From the NCBI RefSeq assembly GCF_000374805.1, contig NZ_KB895343.1:62001-126000 (forward strand): a stretch of DNA of 64,000 nt, in the 5' to 3' direction. Made by a program: the position numbers and the translations under genes. Positions 34,407 to 43,491 of the stretch are shown here, piece by piece; position 1 is the first letter of the stretch; the number at the start of each line of letters is the position of its first letter. Under the pieces are notes generated by a model. It was not told the origin of the DNA and did not search any database. It was given only the letters and a program-made list of their open reading frames with translations. Source of the stretch: Chitiniphilus shinanonensis DSM 23277. GTDB lineage: Bacteria; Pseudomonadota; Gammaproteobacteria; Burkholderiales; Chitinibacteraceae.

Positions 34407-34630
34407 ATGAAAACGCAAACCAACCACTGCTTTCGAAACCATCGCCAAGCGCCGCAAGGGGTTCCCGTCTGAAACGGGGGTGAAGCGCGGTCTGCGCTTC
34501 ATCCGCGGCGGCGAGAAGGAACTGCTGGAAAAGCTGGGGCGCAACGATCCGTGTCCCTGCGGCTCGACCCGTTCCTTTCAAGCACTGTTGCATGGCCAGC
34601 GGCCGCTTTCGACGGCAGCCAGCGCCATGA
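34407..34630 (+). pseudogene. SEC-C motif protein gene broken by two frameshifts
   Basis: A good RBS (AAGGAGAAAACC) leads to an ATG that soon stops. Removing one base near 34422 and one C at 34579 gives a continuous protein: [24 protein letters not shown], a middle part, [14 protein letters not shown] and [26 protein letters not shown]...F-KHCC is the zinc-binding SEC-C motif. As it stands the gene yields a short peptide or an incomplete motif. Neither site is a long homopolymer, so sequencing error is not the obvious cause but cannot be excluded. Confidence 0.75.
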
Positions 34631-34679
34631 CTATTTCCGTTAACGCCCGGGCGACCGGGCCCATTCAAGGAGCAACGAG

Positions 34680-34820
34680 ATGATCGACCACGATGCCTCG
34701 TTCCACACCGATCCTGACCAATACGAACGCCCGCCCAGGCGGGCCATGGAGTTTTCATATGGACAAGCAGTTGGCCGACGAGATCGTCGGCATGCTGCCG
34801 CAAGGCCGCACTTGCTTTAA
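34680..34820 (+). CDS. 46-residue ORF with strong ribosome site, overlapping the next gene
   Basis: ATG preceded by AAGGAG eight bases upstream. It encodes [20 protein letters not shown] and 26 further residues and runs 62 bases into the next gene in another frame. The first 27 residues look protein-like; the rest is the out-of-frame start of the next gene. It may be a coupling leader or the displaced N-terminus of the next protein after a frameshift. No homologue is recognised. Confidence 0.3.
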   Translation: MIDHDASFHTDPDQYERPPRRAMEFSYGQAVGRRDRRHAAARPHLL

Positions 34821-35661
34821 CTATTATCCCGAGCGCTACGCCTGGCTGTTGCTGCGGCACGTGGTGGGCGAGGGCGCCAGCGTCGCGGCGCTCAAGCAGA
34901 GCCCGTTCGCCGCCTTGCTGCAAAAGCCGCGCGTCAAGGCGTGGCTGGCGCAACTGGGCGGCAAGCGCATCGGCGTGGCCGACGTGGTGGCCGCCGATGG
35001 CGATCCGCAACCGTTGTGCTTCACGCTGAGCCTGGGCCATTGGGACGGCCAGCAGACCACGCGCGGCGCGACCAACCTGGTGTTGCAGCTCAACTTCGAC
35101 CGTGGGCACGACCGCCGTTACCGGGAACTGCTCCAGCCGACCCGCGACGACGACAGTCCTTTCGTCTACGGCTGCCATCCGGTGAACGAATCGGGGCGCA
35201 ATACGCTGGCGTGGGCGCGGCTGGATGTCGATCTGGACGCCGGCGAAGTGCTGATCGAGGAGATCCAGAACGACTGGCTGCGTGAGGCCGCGTACTTCGA
35301 GCGCCGCCCCGAGGCGATGTATGGCATCGCGGGCGGCACCGAGCAGGTGCGCACGTATCTGTCGTGGCTGCTGGCGCGTTACCGCGCGGTTTGGGCCGAG
35401 GCGATGCTGGCCGCCACGGTGTGGTTCGTGCGTGAGGAGCTGGGGTTGCGGCGGCTGTTCTACCACAGCCCCGCGTCCAACGTGCGGCTCAAGGGCATCT
35501 CGCCCGACCGCGCGCCGCCGCGCTCGCTCTACACCGACCTGCCGCGCCAGTTCTGCTTCCGCCCCAGCAGCGAAGTGCCGCGCTTCCTGGCCGGCAAGCG
35601 CTCGAAGATCGCCCGCAACGCGCCGCTGTATGCGCTGCAACTGGAAAAGGTGGCGGCATGA
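34759..35661 (+). CDS. unrecognised 300-residue protein with EIQNDW motif
   Basis: I do not recognise a characterised family. The ATG at 34759 has GGAG nine bases upstream. There is no signal peptide or membrane helix. The central segment VLIEEIQNDWLREA, then W-AEAMLAATVWFVREELGLRRLFYH, resembles the EIQSDWHQ...W.ELALKRA...GYDRI arrangement of domains in large phage polyvalent proteins; that is a resemblance from memory, not a search. The C-terminus is basic. It lies in the rtcB operon and overlaps the next gene by four bases, so an RNA-repair link is inferred from context only. Confidence 0.75.
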   Translation: MDKQLADEIVGMLPQGRTCFNYYPERYAWLLLRHVVGEGASVAALKQSPFAALLQKPRVKAWLAQLGGKRIGVADVVAADGDPQPLCFTLSLGHWDGQQTTRGATNLVLQLNFDRGHDRRYRELLQPTRDDDSPFVYGCHPVNESGRNTLAWARLDVDLDAGEVLIEEIQNDWLREAAYFERRPEAMYGIAGGTEQVRTYLSWLLARYRAVWAEAMLAATVWFVREELGLRRLFYHSPASNVRLKGISPDRAPPRSLYTDLPRQFCFRPSSEVPRFLAGKRSKIARNAPLYALQLEKVAA

Positions 35662-35816
35662 AGATCAAGCTTCCCCCCAGCGGCAAGCCGCGCAACCCGT
35701 TCGCCGTCGCCGCGCGGCAACGGGTGGCCGGCGCGCACGACAAGAGCGGCAAGGCCAAGCGCCAGGCGCAGCGGCAGGCGTTGCAACGCGCCTGGCGCAC
35801 CGATCGTTTCGACTGA
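35658..35816 (+). CDS. 52-residue basic protein
   Basis: Starts with an ATGA overlap at the end of the 300-residue gene and encodes MKIKLPPSGKPRNPFAVAAR and 32 more residues, very rich in Arg, Lys and Gln (AGAHDKSGKAKRQAQRQALQ). Short proteins of the type NPF/LVA-AAR-RxAGAHxKSxxAxRR are common hypothetical proteins in betaproteobacteria. An RNA- or ribosome-binding role would fit the charge but is only a guess. A terminator follows. Confidence 0.75.
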   Translation: MKIKLPPSGKPRNPFAVAARQRVAGAHDKSGKAKRQAQRQALQRAWRTDRFD

Positions 35817-35824
35817 TGTGACAT

Positions 35825-35854
35825 GACGGCCCGCCGGCGGCGGGCCGTCTTTTT
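35825..35854 (+). terminator. terminator of the rtcB operon
   Basis: GACGGCCCGCC, loop GGC, GGCGGGCCGTC and five Ts, eight bases after the 52-residue gene. Confidence 0.88.
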
Positions 35855-36128
35855 GTTGAGGCCGGCATGCTATAGTCGAGCCGCTTCCCCTTTCCGGTAT
35901 TCCATCCATGCGCCACTGCCGATGCCTCGTTGCCATGCCGCCCGTTGCGGGCGTGGCCGGCGCGCGTGTCGCGGATGCGAAATCGAAAAAACAGACGCTC
36001 ATCTGACGGGCCGTCTGTTCCCGTCGGGTGTTCGGCCGACGGGATGCGCTCCACCTCTCCGCTTGTTTCCTGCTCCCCGCTGCCTGACCTCGATGGATCG
36101 ACACTTGTCCAATCCACAGGAGGTTTTC
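35855..36128 (+). other. upstream region of the DapA-like gene
   Basis: TATAGT near 35871 is a possible -10 without a convincing -35. GACGGGCCGTC (36005-36015) and CCCGTCGG...CCGACGGG (about 36020-36042) are GC dyads. I see no gene or known riboswitch here. Confidence 0.4.
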
Positions 36129-36992
36129 ATGTTCGAAGGTATCTGGGTTCCCATGGTGACGCCGTTGCGCGACGGTGCGCTCGATCTGCCGGCCGCGGCG
36201 CGGCTGGCGTCGCACCTGGCCGGCAGCGGCATCGCCGGGCTGGTGTTGTGCGGCACCACCGGCGAGGCGTCGGCCTTGTCGGCGACCGAGCGGCGCGCCT
36301 TGTTCGACGCGGTGCGCCAGGCGGTCGATCTGCCGTTGATCGTCGGGGTGTCGGGCAGTGCCACCGCGGCGGTGGTGGAACAGGCCGCGAGCTGGGACGA
36401 GGCGGGCGCGGCGGGCCTGCTGGTGGCGGCGCCGTACTACGTGCGCCCCTCCCAGGCTGGCGTGCGCGCACATTTCGAAGCGGTGGCCGGCGCGACCCGG
36501 CTGCCCATCGTGCTCTACAACATCCCTTACCGCACCGGCGTGAACATCGAGGTGGACACGGTGCGGGCGCTGGCGCGCAATCCGCAGTTTGTGGCGATCA
36601 AGGAATCGGGCGGCGGCAGCCTGGCGCAACTGGCCGCGTTGCTGGCGCATACGCCCTTGACGGTGTTGTGCGGCGAGGACGCGCAGCTGTTCCCCGCGTT
36701 CTGCCTGGGCGCGCAGGGCGCGATCGCCGCCGCCGCGCACCTGCACCCGCAGCGTTATGTGCAATTGCTGGCGGATGTGCGGGCAGGGCGGCTGGCCGAG
36801 GCGCGCGAACAGGCACGCCGGCTGCAACCATTGATCGCGGCGCTGTTCTCCGAGCCGAACCCCGCGCCGCTGAAGGCCGCGTTGTCGCACGCCGGCTGGC
36901 TGGCCGACGAACTGCGCCTGCCGATGCTGCCCGCCGGGGGGGACTGTCGACGGCAGCTGGACGAAGCGCTGGGCATGTTGTCGGCGGGTTAG
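36129..36992 (+). CDS. dihydrodipicolinate synthase/N-acetylneuraminate lyase family aldolase
   Basis: A 287-residue class I (Schiff-base) aldolase with the DapA pattern: GTTGEASAL near residue 42, the catalytic Tyr in LYNIPYRTG, the Schiff-base Lys in FVAIKESGG (about residue 159) and GEDAQLFPAFCLGAQG. It could be the lysine-pathway DapA, but the short, alanine-rich sequence and stand-alone position also fit a paralogue acting on another 2-oxo acid. The RBS is AGGAGG. I leave the symbol empty for that reason. Confidence 0.85.
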   Translation: MFEGIWVPMVTPLRDGALDLPAAARLASHLAGSGIAGLVLCGTTGEASALSATERRALFDAVRQAVDLPLIVGVSGSATAAVVEQAASWDEAGAAGLLVAAPYYVRPSQAGVRAHFEAVAGATRLPIVLYNIPYRTGVNIEVDTVRALARNPQFVAIKESGGGSLAQLAALLAHTPLTVLCGEDAQLFPAFCLGAQGAIAAAAHLHPQRYVQLLADVRAGRLAEAREQARRLQPLIAALFSEPNPAPLKAALSHAGWLADELRLPMLPAGGDCRRQLDEALGMLSAG

Positions 36993-37357
36993 GCGCACAG
37001 GCCGCCGTCGGAGGCGATGGCGGCGGCCAACGCGACAAAACTTCTAATTTTTCATGAAGTTCCGGTGACGCCAGCCTTGCCCGGGGTAGGGGGTTGGGGC
37101 ACAATCCCCCGGCTCTACGGGTCGGATTGAGAACGGCTAACAAAACCTTCCTGGCGGAGTCGCGCGAGTGCCGAGCCTCACTTGCCGTACTACACGCACT
37201 CGGGGCGGCCGAAAGAAGTCCTTCAGGACGTTTCGCGTTTCAGGTCGCTCCAGTTCTCATCCGGCGTTTTCGCAACGATGGCTTGCCCACCCATCCCGCG
37301 TTCGCAACGCAAAGTGGCAAGACGTCTTAGACCTTCTAGCCCAGGGGGTGTGGGATT
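36993..37357. other. spacer with degenerate repeat and Rieske-gene promoter
   Basis: Contains GC hairpin CCGCC/GGCGG at 37011-37036, a dyad AACTTC/GAAGTT at about 37045-37067, a possible promoter (TTGCCC, 17 bases, CACAAT, about 37077-37105) and repeat copy 4. The last 150 bases before the Rieske gene show nothing else recognisable. Confidence 0.4.
37130..37200 (-). repeat. Correia-like dispersed repeat, copy 4 (half)
   Basis: The left half is clear in reverse orientation: AGAACGGCTAACAAAACC, CCTGGCGGAGTCGCGCGAG, GCCGAGCCTCACTTGCCGTAC. After about 37200 the match decays, with only traces (TTTCGCGTTTC, GGCGTTTT) up to about 37283. It appears to be an old or rearranged copy. Confidence 0.7.
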
Positions 37358-38473
37358 ATGACCAATCTGGCTACGGCTGCCGCCTTGCAGCTGGATATGA
37401 CGACCCAACTGCCGGTGTCGTCCTACTTCGACGAGAAACTCCACCAGCTGGAGCTCGAACGCCTGTTCGAACGCGGCCCCAAGTACATCGGCCACGAGCT
37501 GATGGTGCCCAACGCCGGCGACTACCACGTCCTGGAAATGACCGACGGCGCGCATTACCTGAAGCGCACCGATAGCGGCATCAAGCTGTTCTCCAATATC
37601 TGCCGCCACCGCCAGGCCAGCATGCTGGTCGGACGCGGCAATGCCACGCATACCATCTGCCCGCTGCATCGCTGGACCTACGACCAGCACGGCCAACTGC
37701 TGGGCGCGCCGCACTTTCCCGGCAACCCCTGCCTGCACCTGCCGGAAACCGAACTGGTGCAATGGAACGGCCTGCTGTTCGAGCGCAACGGCCATGATAT
37801 CGAGGCGCACCTCAAGGATCTGGGCGTCGCCCGCGACCTGGATTTCTCCAGCTATGTGTTCCACCGCGTGCAGGTGGACGAGTACGTCGGTAACTGGAAG
37901 ACCTTCATCGAGGTCTATCTGGAGGACTACCACGTCGAGCCCTTCCATCCGGGGCTCGGTCAGTTCGTCAGTTGCGACGACCTGAAGTGGCAGTTCGGCG
38001 ATTGGTATTCGGTGCAGACGGTGGGTGTGCAGAACGCGCTGGCCCGGCCCGGATCGCGGGTCTACGCCGAATGGCACCAGCAGGTGCGCCGCTACTACGG
38101 CGACAAGCTGCCACCCTACGGCGCGATCTGGCTGACCTACTACCCGAACGTGATGATCGAGTGGTATCCGCACACGCTGGTGATCTCGACCATCGTGCCC
38201 ACCGGGCCGCGCAGCTACAAGAACGTGGTGGAGTTCTACTATCCCGAGGACATCGCCTACTTCGAGCCCGACTTTCTCGCGGCCGAGCAGGCGGCCTACG
38301 CCGAAACCGCGGTGGAGGACCAGGAGATCATCGACCGCATGGAAGCCGGCCGGCTGGCGCTGTACAAGGCGGGCCGCAACGAAGTCGGGCCTTACCAGAG
38401 CCCGATGGAGGACGGCATGCGGCACTTCCACCAGTTCCTGCGGCGCGAGCTGGGCGACGCGATCCGGCCCTGA
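37358..38473 (+). CDS. Rieske non-haem iron oxygenase, alpha-subunit type
   Basis: A 371-residue oxygenase with an N-terminal Rieske 2Fe-2S domain, ligands Cys82/His84 (NICRHRQ) and Cys101/His104 (CPLHRW), and a catalytic domain with the mononuclear iron ligands His192 and His197 and the bridging Asp190 (EDYHVEPFHPGL). It is the ring-hydroxylating/CntA-like type. The reductase and ferredoxin partners are not adjacent, so the substrate cannot be inferred from context. The start follows AGGGGGTG. Confidence 0.88.
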   Translation: MTNLATAAALQLDMTTQLPVSSYFDEKLHQLELERLFERGPKYIGHELMVPNAGDYHVLEMTDGAHYLKRTDSGIKLFSNICRHRQASMLVGRGNATHTICPLHRWTYDQHGQLLGAPHFPGNPCLHLPETELVQWNGLLFERNGHDIEAHLKDLGVARDLDFSSYVFHRVQVDEYVGNWKTFIEVYLEDYHVEPFHPGLGQFVSCDDLKWQFGDWYSVQTVGVQNALARPGSRVYAEWHQQVRRYYGDKLPPYGAIWLTYYPNVMIEWYPHTLVISTIVPTGPRSYKNVVEFYYPEDIAYFEPDFLAAEQAAYAETAVEDQEIIDRMEAGRLALYKAGRNEVGPYQSPMEDGMRHFHQFLRRELGDAIRP

Positions 38474-38526
38474 CCATGCGGGCCAGCCCTGATCGCCGCT
38501 GTGGCGCATCCAGGGGATAATCCACC

Positions 38527-38557
38527 GAAGGCAGCCCGGGCTGCCTTCCTTTCTTTT
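38527..38557 (+). terminator. terminator of the Rieske gene
   Basis: The perfect 22-base palindrome GAAGGCAGCCCGGGCTGCCT(TC) is followed by CTTTCTTTT. Confidence 0.8.
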
Positions 38558-38573
38558 CGGCCCTCGCACAACC

Positions 38574-39458
38574 ATGTCTTCATCGCTCTGGCGTCGTCTT
38601 GCCGAATCCGGCCCGTTCTGGATGATCGTGGCCGGCTTTTGCTTCGGCGTGATGGGCGTGTTCGTCAAGCTGGGCAGCAGCAGCTTTTCCACCGCCGAAC
38701 TGGTGTTCTACCGCTGTCTGGCCGGGGTGATCGCCATCCTGGCGGTGGCGCTGCCGGCGCGTCGGCCGCTGTGGGTGCCGTGGCCGGCGATGCGGGTCCA
38801 CCTCACGCGCAGCGTTTCCGGCTTCGTTTCGCTGATGCTGTACTTCTATGCCATCGGCCACCTGCCGTTGCCGACCGCGGTCACGCTCAACTACACCTCG
38901 CCGCTGTTCCTGATGCTGCTGACCGCGCTGTGGCTTAAGCAGCCGCCGCAGGCGGGGCAGTGGCTCGCCATCGTGGTCGGCTTCGCCGGGGTGGCGCTGC
39001 TGCTGCGGCCGACGCTGGACGCCACCCAGTGGCTGGCCGGGGTGGTCGGCCTGAGTTCGGGCCTGCTGGCCAGCATCGCCTACATGAACGTGCACGAGCT
39101 GGGCCGCCTGGGCGAGCCGGAATGGCGCACGGTGTATTACTTCTCGCTGGTGTCGTCGCTGGGCGCCGGGCTGGTGATGTTGTGCCAGCCGCAGGCGCTG
39201 ACGCCACTGTCGTTCGGCAATCTGTGGATCCTGCTGGGAATGGGCGTTGCCGCCACCTGCGCGCAATTGTCGATGACGCGCGCCTATTGCAAGGGCAAAT
39301 CGCTGATCGTCGCCAGCATGGCCTACCTGACGGTGGTGTTCTCCACGCTGTTCGGCATGTTGATCTGGCGCGACGTGCTGCCGGTTTCCAGCTATGCGGG
39401 CATGTTGTTGATCGTGGGCTGCGGCATACTTTCCACGGCGGCGTCGAGCCGGCGTTGA
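38574..39458 (+). CDS. EamA/DMT-family membrane transporter
   Basis: A 294-residue protein with ten predicted helices in two EamA repeats (first GFCFGVMGVFVKLGSSSFSTAELVFYR, second beginning near LSSGLLASIAYMNV). RhaT/YdcZ-like drug and metabolite exporters have this layout. The substrate is unknown. It is in the same direction as the Rieske gene but separated by a terminator. Confidence 0.88.
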   Translation: MSSSLWRRLAESGPFWMIVAGFCFGVMGVFVKLGSSSFSTAELVFYRCLAGVIAILAVALPARRPLWVPWPAMRVHLTRSVSGFVSLMLYFYAIGHLPLPTAVTLNYTSPLFLMLLTALWLKQPPQAGQWLAIVVGFAGVALLLRPTLDATQWLAGVVGLSSGLLASIAYMNVHELGRLGEPEWRTVYYFSLVSSLGAGLVMLCQPQALTPLSFGNLWILLGMGVAATCAQLSMTRAYCKGKSLIVASMAYLTVVFSTLFGMLIWRDVLPVSSYAGMLLIVGCGILSTAASSRR

Positions 39459-39514
39459 ATCCGGCGCAACGCCGCGCCACGTGCGCGAAGGCGTCTTCGG
39501 GCACGTGTGATACG

Positions 39515-39770
39515 CTAGGGCGTGTCATCAATGGTTTCGCGGCAGCGCCAGCCACAAGGCGCGCGACGCAGCCAATAACCGGTTATTGGCAAGGAGGGCA
39601 ACGCAGTGGATGGTGTTTTTTCGGCCCAGCCCTTCGGGTTCGGCGCATTTCGGGCGCCACGCGGTGTCGCTGGCCGCTTGCGGTATCCATACCGCGGCGC
39701 GACCCACTCCTGGCGCGGCATCCCGAACTGCGCCGAACGCTGTCGCGACACCATTGATGACACGCCCTAG
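39515..39770. mobile_element. 256-bp MITE-like element
   Basis: The ends are perfect 20-base inverted repeats: CTAGGGCGTGTCATCAATGG (39515-39534) and its reverse complement (39751-39770). Similarity continues inward for about 13 bases with two mismatches (TTTCGCGGCAGCG against TGTCGCGACAGCG). The interior has a perfect palindrome GCCAATAACCGGTTATTGGC (39571-39590) and no open frame that looks coding. A CTAG or TA target is suggested by the outermost bases. It looks like a non-autonomous derivative of an insertion sequence with GGGCGTGTCATCAA ends. It lies between the EamA gene and surE. Confidence 0.82.
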
Positions 39771-39877
39771 CCCCGGCTGACGCGATCGCCGCACGGCGCG
39801 ACGGGGCGCTTTCGCGGCATGCAACCCGGCCGGGCGGCGCTGGCGCCGTCCTTTTCTTGATCAGCGATCCGACCTCG

Positions 39878-40621
39878 ATGCGCATTCTGGTTTCCAACGA
39901 CGACGGCTATTTCTCTCCCGGCATCGAAGCCCTGGCAGCCGCCTTGTCGGCCGAACACGAGGTCACCGTCTGCGCGCCCGAGCGCGACCGCAGCGCCGCC
40001 AGCAACTCGCTCACCCTGGATCGCCCGCTGAGCATCCGCCGCGCCCCGTCCGGCTTCTTCTACGCCAACGGCACGCCGACCGACTGCGTGCACGTGGCGG
40101 TCACCGGCTTCCTGCCCGAGCCGCCCGAGCTGGTGGTTTCCGGCATCAACCACGGCGCCAACCTGGGCGAGGACACCATCTATTCCGGCACCGTGGCCGC
40201 CGCCACCGAGGGCTATCTGCTGGGCGTGCCCGCGCTGGCGATCTCGCTGGCGTCGCGTAGCCCCCGTCATTACGATGCGGCCGCGCGCGTGGCGCGCGAC
40301 CTGGTGGCGCATTGCCAGCGCCAGCCGTTTCGCGGCGCCGTGCTGCTCAACGTGAACGTGCCCGACCTGCCCTACGAAGAGATCAAGGGCTTCAAGACCA
40401 CCCGCCTGGGGCATCGTCACAAATCCGCCCCGGTGATCAAGGGTGCCAACCCGCGCGGCGAGACCATCTGGTGGGTGGGCGCCGTCGGCGAGGTGGCCGA
40501 CGCGGGCGAGGGCACCGATTTCCATGCCGTGGCCGAGGGCTATGTTTCGGTCACGCCGCTTTCCATCGATCTGACCGCTTTCGCTCAACTGGACTTCATT
40601 TCGACATGGCTGCCCGAATGA
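39878..40621 (+). CDS. surE: 5'/3'-nucleotidase SurE
   Basis: Nucleoside monophosphatase of the stationary-phase survival operon. The 247-residue protein begins [10 protein letters not shown] with the metal-binding Asp8-Asp9, then [13 protein letters not shown], and ends with the family block [26 protein letters not shown] in its middle. The start at 39878 matches relatives; an in-frame TTG at 39857 would add seven residues. It overlaps pcm by four bases. Confidence 0.96.
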   Translation: MRILVSNDDGYFSPGIEALAAALSAEHEVTVCAPERDRSAASNSLTLDRPLSIRRAPSGFFYANGTPTDCVHVAVTGFLPEPPELVVSGINHGANLGEDTIYSGTVAAATEGYLLGVPALAISLASRSPRHYDAAARVARDLVAHCQRQPFRGAVLLNVNVPDLPYEEIKGFKTTRLGHRHKSAPVIKGANPRGETIWWVGAVGEVADAGEGTDFHAVAEGYVSVTPLSIDLTAFAQLDFISTWLPE

Positions 40622-41277
40622 ACTTCAATATCCCCGGTAACAGTGGCATGACTTCGGCCCGCACCCGCGCCCGGCTGGTGGAGCGATTGCGCGCATCGGG
40701 CATCCGCAGCGAGGAGGTACTCGGCGTGATCGGCGAGGTGCCGCGCCATGCCTTCGTCGACGAGGCGCTGGCGCACCGCGCCTACGACGATGTCTCGCTG
40801 CCGATCGGGCACAGCCAGACCATCTCCCAGCCCTATATCGTCGCCCGCATGACCGAACTCGCGCTGGAATCGCCGGGGCGTGGCAAGGTACTGGAGATCG
40901 GCACCGGCTGCGGCTACCAGACCACCGTGCTGGCTCAGTGTTTCAAGACCGTCTACTCGGTGGAGCGCATCGGCGCGCTGGCGCGCACCGCGCGGGAACG
41001 CCTGTCGCAACTGGGGGTGCATAATGTGCGCTTGCGGCATGGCGACGGCAGCAAGGGCCAGCCGGACGCCGCGCCGTTCGACGCCATTCTGATCACCGCC
41101 GCGGCGCCCATCGTTCCGGAATTCCTGATCGAGCAGCTGGTGATCGGCGGCCGCCTGGTGTTCCCGGTCGGCACCACCGACCAGGAGCTGCGCATGATCG
41201 AACGCCTCGAAGATGGCCACCAGGAAACCCGGCTGGAAAAGGTGCGTTTCGTGCCATTGTTGCCGGGCCTGGCCTGA
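40618..41277 (+). CDS. pcm: protein-L-isoaspartate O-methyltransferase
   Basis: Repairs isoaspartyl damage in proteins using S-adenosylmethionine. The 219-residue protein has [38 protein letters not shown] and the SAM motif [17 protein letters not shown] place the start at the ATG overlapping the surE stop (ATGA); another ATG at 40606 is in frame. Second gene of surE-pcm-nlpD-rpoS. Confidence 0.95.
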   Translation: MNFNIPGNSGMTSARTRARLVERLRASGIRSEEVLGVIGEVPRHAFVDEALAHRAYDDVSLPIGHSQTISQPYIVARMTELALESPGRGKVLEIGTGCGYQTTVLAQCFKTVYSVERIGALARTARERLSQLGVHNVRLRHGDGSKGQPDAAPFDAILITAAAPIVPEFLIEQLVIGGRLVFPVGTTDQELRMIERLEDGHQETRLEKVRFVPLLPGLA

Positions 41278-41330
41278 GCCCCGTTTATTCCCGCCAAGCC
41301 TTGGCGTTGCACCCATCAAGGAGTCTGCCC

Positions 41331-42347
41331 GTGAGTCGGCATCCACTGATCGTTCTCGTCGCCGTCGTGCTGCTGGCCGGTTGCGCCAGCGAGCCCCGCA
41401 CCCCGGCCCCCGTCATCGATGGCATGTCGCGCGCGCCCGCCCCCTCCCAACCCACTCCTGCCCCCGCCGCCACCGCGGCCCCGGAAGTGCCAGCCCCTAC
41501 CGAGGTGCCACCCGGAAGTTATATGGTCAAGCGGGGGGACACGCTTTACCGTATCGCGCTGGACAACGGGCTGGATTACAAGGATCTGGCGGCATGGAAC
41601 GGCTTGGCCAACGTCAACGACATCAAGGTGGGGCAGACCCTGCGGCTGAGCGCTGGCGGGGAGACCGGTGGTGTGGAGGTTCGACCCTTACAGACGGATG
41701 GCCCGATCGCGAGCGTGCCGGCCAAGCCGGCAACCCCGACGCCGGCCCCCGCGGCGCCTGACACCCCGCCCGTGTACGGTTATCCCAAGGCGGTGAAGCT
41801 GCCCTACGCCAGCGGCGCCGAAGCCAAGGTGGCCGCGGCGGCAGAGGGGCCGAAGGTTGCGTCCGTGCCACAGAAGCCAGCCGTGCCGACACCGGCCCCG
41901 ACACCCGTGCCGCCCCCGGCTGCCACCCCGCAACCCCAGGCAAAGCCAGAGGTTACGGACACGCAAGGTGACAACATGGTCGACGAGTGGTTGATGCCGA
42001 CCGCTGGTCAAGTAACAAAAGGTTTCTCTTCTGATTCAAAAGGTATTGATATCCTCGGCAAAATGGGTCAGCCTATCGTTGCGTCAGGTTCTGGCAAGGT
42101 GGTTTACGCGGGAGCCGGATTGCGCGGATACGGCAAGATGATCATCATTAAGCACAACAAGGAGTATTTGACGGCCTATGCACACAACAGTAAGTTGATC
42201 GTCAAGGAGGGGGATGTCGTCAAGCGCGGCGAGAAGATCGCGGAAATGGGCGACAGCGATACGGATCAGGTCAAGCTTCACTTCGAAATCCGCAGATTTG
42301 GCAAACCGGTCGACCCGGCCAAATACATCCAGACGGAAAAGCCATGA
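41331..42347 (+). CDS. nlpD: murein hydrolase activator lipoprotein NlpD
   Basis: Outer-membrane lipoprotein that activates cell-division amidases. GTG start at 41331 with AAGGAG eight bases upstream; lipobox LAGC with Cys18, LysM domain at about 63-107, a long Pro/Ala linker and a C-terminal LytM (M23) domain from about 220. The zinc-binding His is missing in KGIDILG and the last motif reads LHFEIRR, so the LytM domain is degenerate, as in E. coli NlpD. The LytM half is clearly more AT-rich than the surrounding genes. It overlaps rpoS by four bases. Confidence 0.95.
   Translation: MSRHPLIVLVAVVLLAGCASEPRTPAPVIDGMSRAPAPSQPTPAPAATAAPEVPAPTEVPPGSYMVKRGDTLYRIALDNGLDYKDLAAWNGLANVNDIKVGQTLRLSAGGETGGVEVRPLQTDGPIASVPAKPATPTPAPAAPDTPPVYGYPKAVKLPYASGAEAKVAAAAEGPKVASVPQKPAVPTPAPTPVPPPAATPQPQAKPEVTDTQGDNMVDEWLMPTAGQVTKGFSSDSKGIDILGKMGQPIVASGSGKVVYAGAGLRGYGKMIIIKHNKEYLTAYAHNSKLIVKEGDVVKRGEKIAEMGDSDTDQVKLHFEIRRFGKPVDPAKYIQTEKP
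42168..42196 (+). promoter_or_regulatory. candidate rpoS promoter inside nlpD
   Basis: TTGACG, 17-base spacer, TAAGTT, about 150 bases before the rpoS start. In E. coli the main rpoS promoter also lies in nlpD, further upstream. The -10 match is poor. Confidence 0.3.
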
Positions 42348-43315
42348 ACGATCAAATCGATATTCTTGAAGAAGAAGACGTTGTCGAGGGCGAGGAAGAC
42401 CTCGACTTGAACGAAGATCAGCAAGACTCCGAATCGGAAGCGGAAACAGCTGCGGGCGAGGAACGCGAAACCTACAGCTATGAAAGCACCGGCGACGTCA
42501 CGCAGATCTACCTGAACGAAATCGGTCACAGCCCACTCTTGACCCCCGACCAGGAACGGGCGCTGGCCAGGCGCGTCGTGCAGGGCGACTTCGAAGCCCG
42601 GCAGAAGATGATCGAACACAATCTTCGGCTGGTGGTGAACATCGCCAAGCACTACATCAACCGCGGCATGACCCTGCTCGACCTGATCGAGGAGGGCAAC
42701 ATCGGCCTGATGCATGCGCTGGAGAAGTTCGATCCGGAGCGCGGATTCCGTTTCTCCACCTATGCCACCTGGTGGATCCGCCAGTCGATCGAGCGGGCCA
42801 TCATGAACCAGAGCCGCACCATCCGGCTGCCGGTGCACGTGATCAAGGAACTGAACGTCTACCTGCGCGCCCAGCGTCACCTGGAAGCCAGCCTGGGACA
42901 CGAGCCCGGCCTGGAGGACATCGCCCACCTGGTGGGCAAGGATGTCGAGGACGTGCGCCGGGTGATGGGGTTGAATGAACGCGTGGCGTCGCTGGATGCT
43001 CCGCTCGACATCGATCCCATGCTCACCATCGGCGAATCGATCCCCGACGATCAGCACGACGGCCCCGAGGCCATCCTGCAGAATGCCGAGGTTGAGCGTT
43101 ACGTCAAGGAATGGCTGAAGCAGCTGAACGACAAGCAGCGTATGGTCATCGAGCGCCGCTATGGCCTCAACGGCTATGAGATCTGCACGCTGGAGGATCT
43201 TGCCGCCAGCCTGAACCTCACCCGCGAGCGGGTGCGGCAGATCCAGATCGAGGCGCTGGAACAACTGCGCCGCATCCTGCGCCGTTATGGTGTGTCGCGA
43301 GACGTCGTGTTGTAA
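42344..43315 (+). CDS. rpoS: RNA polymerase sigma factor RpoS
   Basis: Stationary-phase and general-stress sigma factor. The 323-residue protein has an acidic N-terminus, sigma region 1.2 ([17 protein letters not shown]), region 2 ([56 protein letters not shown]), region 3, and region 4 ending [21 protein letters not shown]. It probably governs the katE-type catalase and KGG genes at the right end of the window, although that is inference. Confidence 0.97.
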   Translation: MNDQIDILEEEDVVEGEEDLDLNEDQQDSESEAETAAGEERETYSYESTGDVTQIYLNEIGHSPLLTPDQERALARRVVQGDFEARQKMIEHNLRLVVNIAKHYINRGMTLLDLIEEGNIGLMHALEKFDPERGFRFSTYATWWIRQSIERAIMNQSRTIRLPVHVIKELNVYLRAQRHLEASLGHEPGLEDIAHLVGKDVEDVRRVMGLNERVASLDAPLDIDPMLTIGESIPDDQHDGPEAILQNAEVERYVKEWLKQLNDKQRMVIERRYGLNGYEICTLEDLAASLNLTRERVRQIQIEALEQLRRILRRYGVSRDVVL

Positions 43316-43360
43316 TGGTCCCAGCCGGGCGATAGCACCCGGCACCGCATGCGAAAGGAA

Positions 43361-43391
43361 AAAACGCCGCCAGATCCTGGCGGCGTTTTTG
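43361..43391 (+). terminator. terminator of the surE-rpoS operon
   Basis: AAAACGCCGCCAG, loop ATC, CTGGCGGCGTTTTT. Confidence 0.9.
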
Positions 43392-43491
43392 CGTTGTCGG
43401 GCCCACCGTCGAAGGCCGATTCGCCTTGAAGTGGTTCGCTGGCGCATGCCGGTGGTGCTCATCCACCCGTTTCGCCGCGTGCCGCACCATG

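Noticed and set aside
35908-36006. Leader ORF before the DapA-like gene
   Set aside because: No ribosome site and no coding character; it looks like chance.
37100-37130. tRNA-like GC hairpin GGGGGTTGGGGCACAATCCC
   Set aside because: No cloverleaf or T-loop can be drawn; it is better explained as a promoter region.
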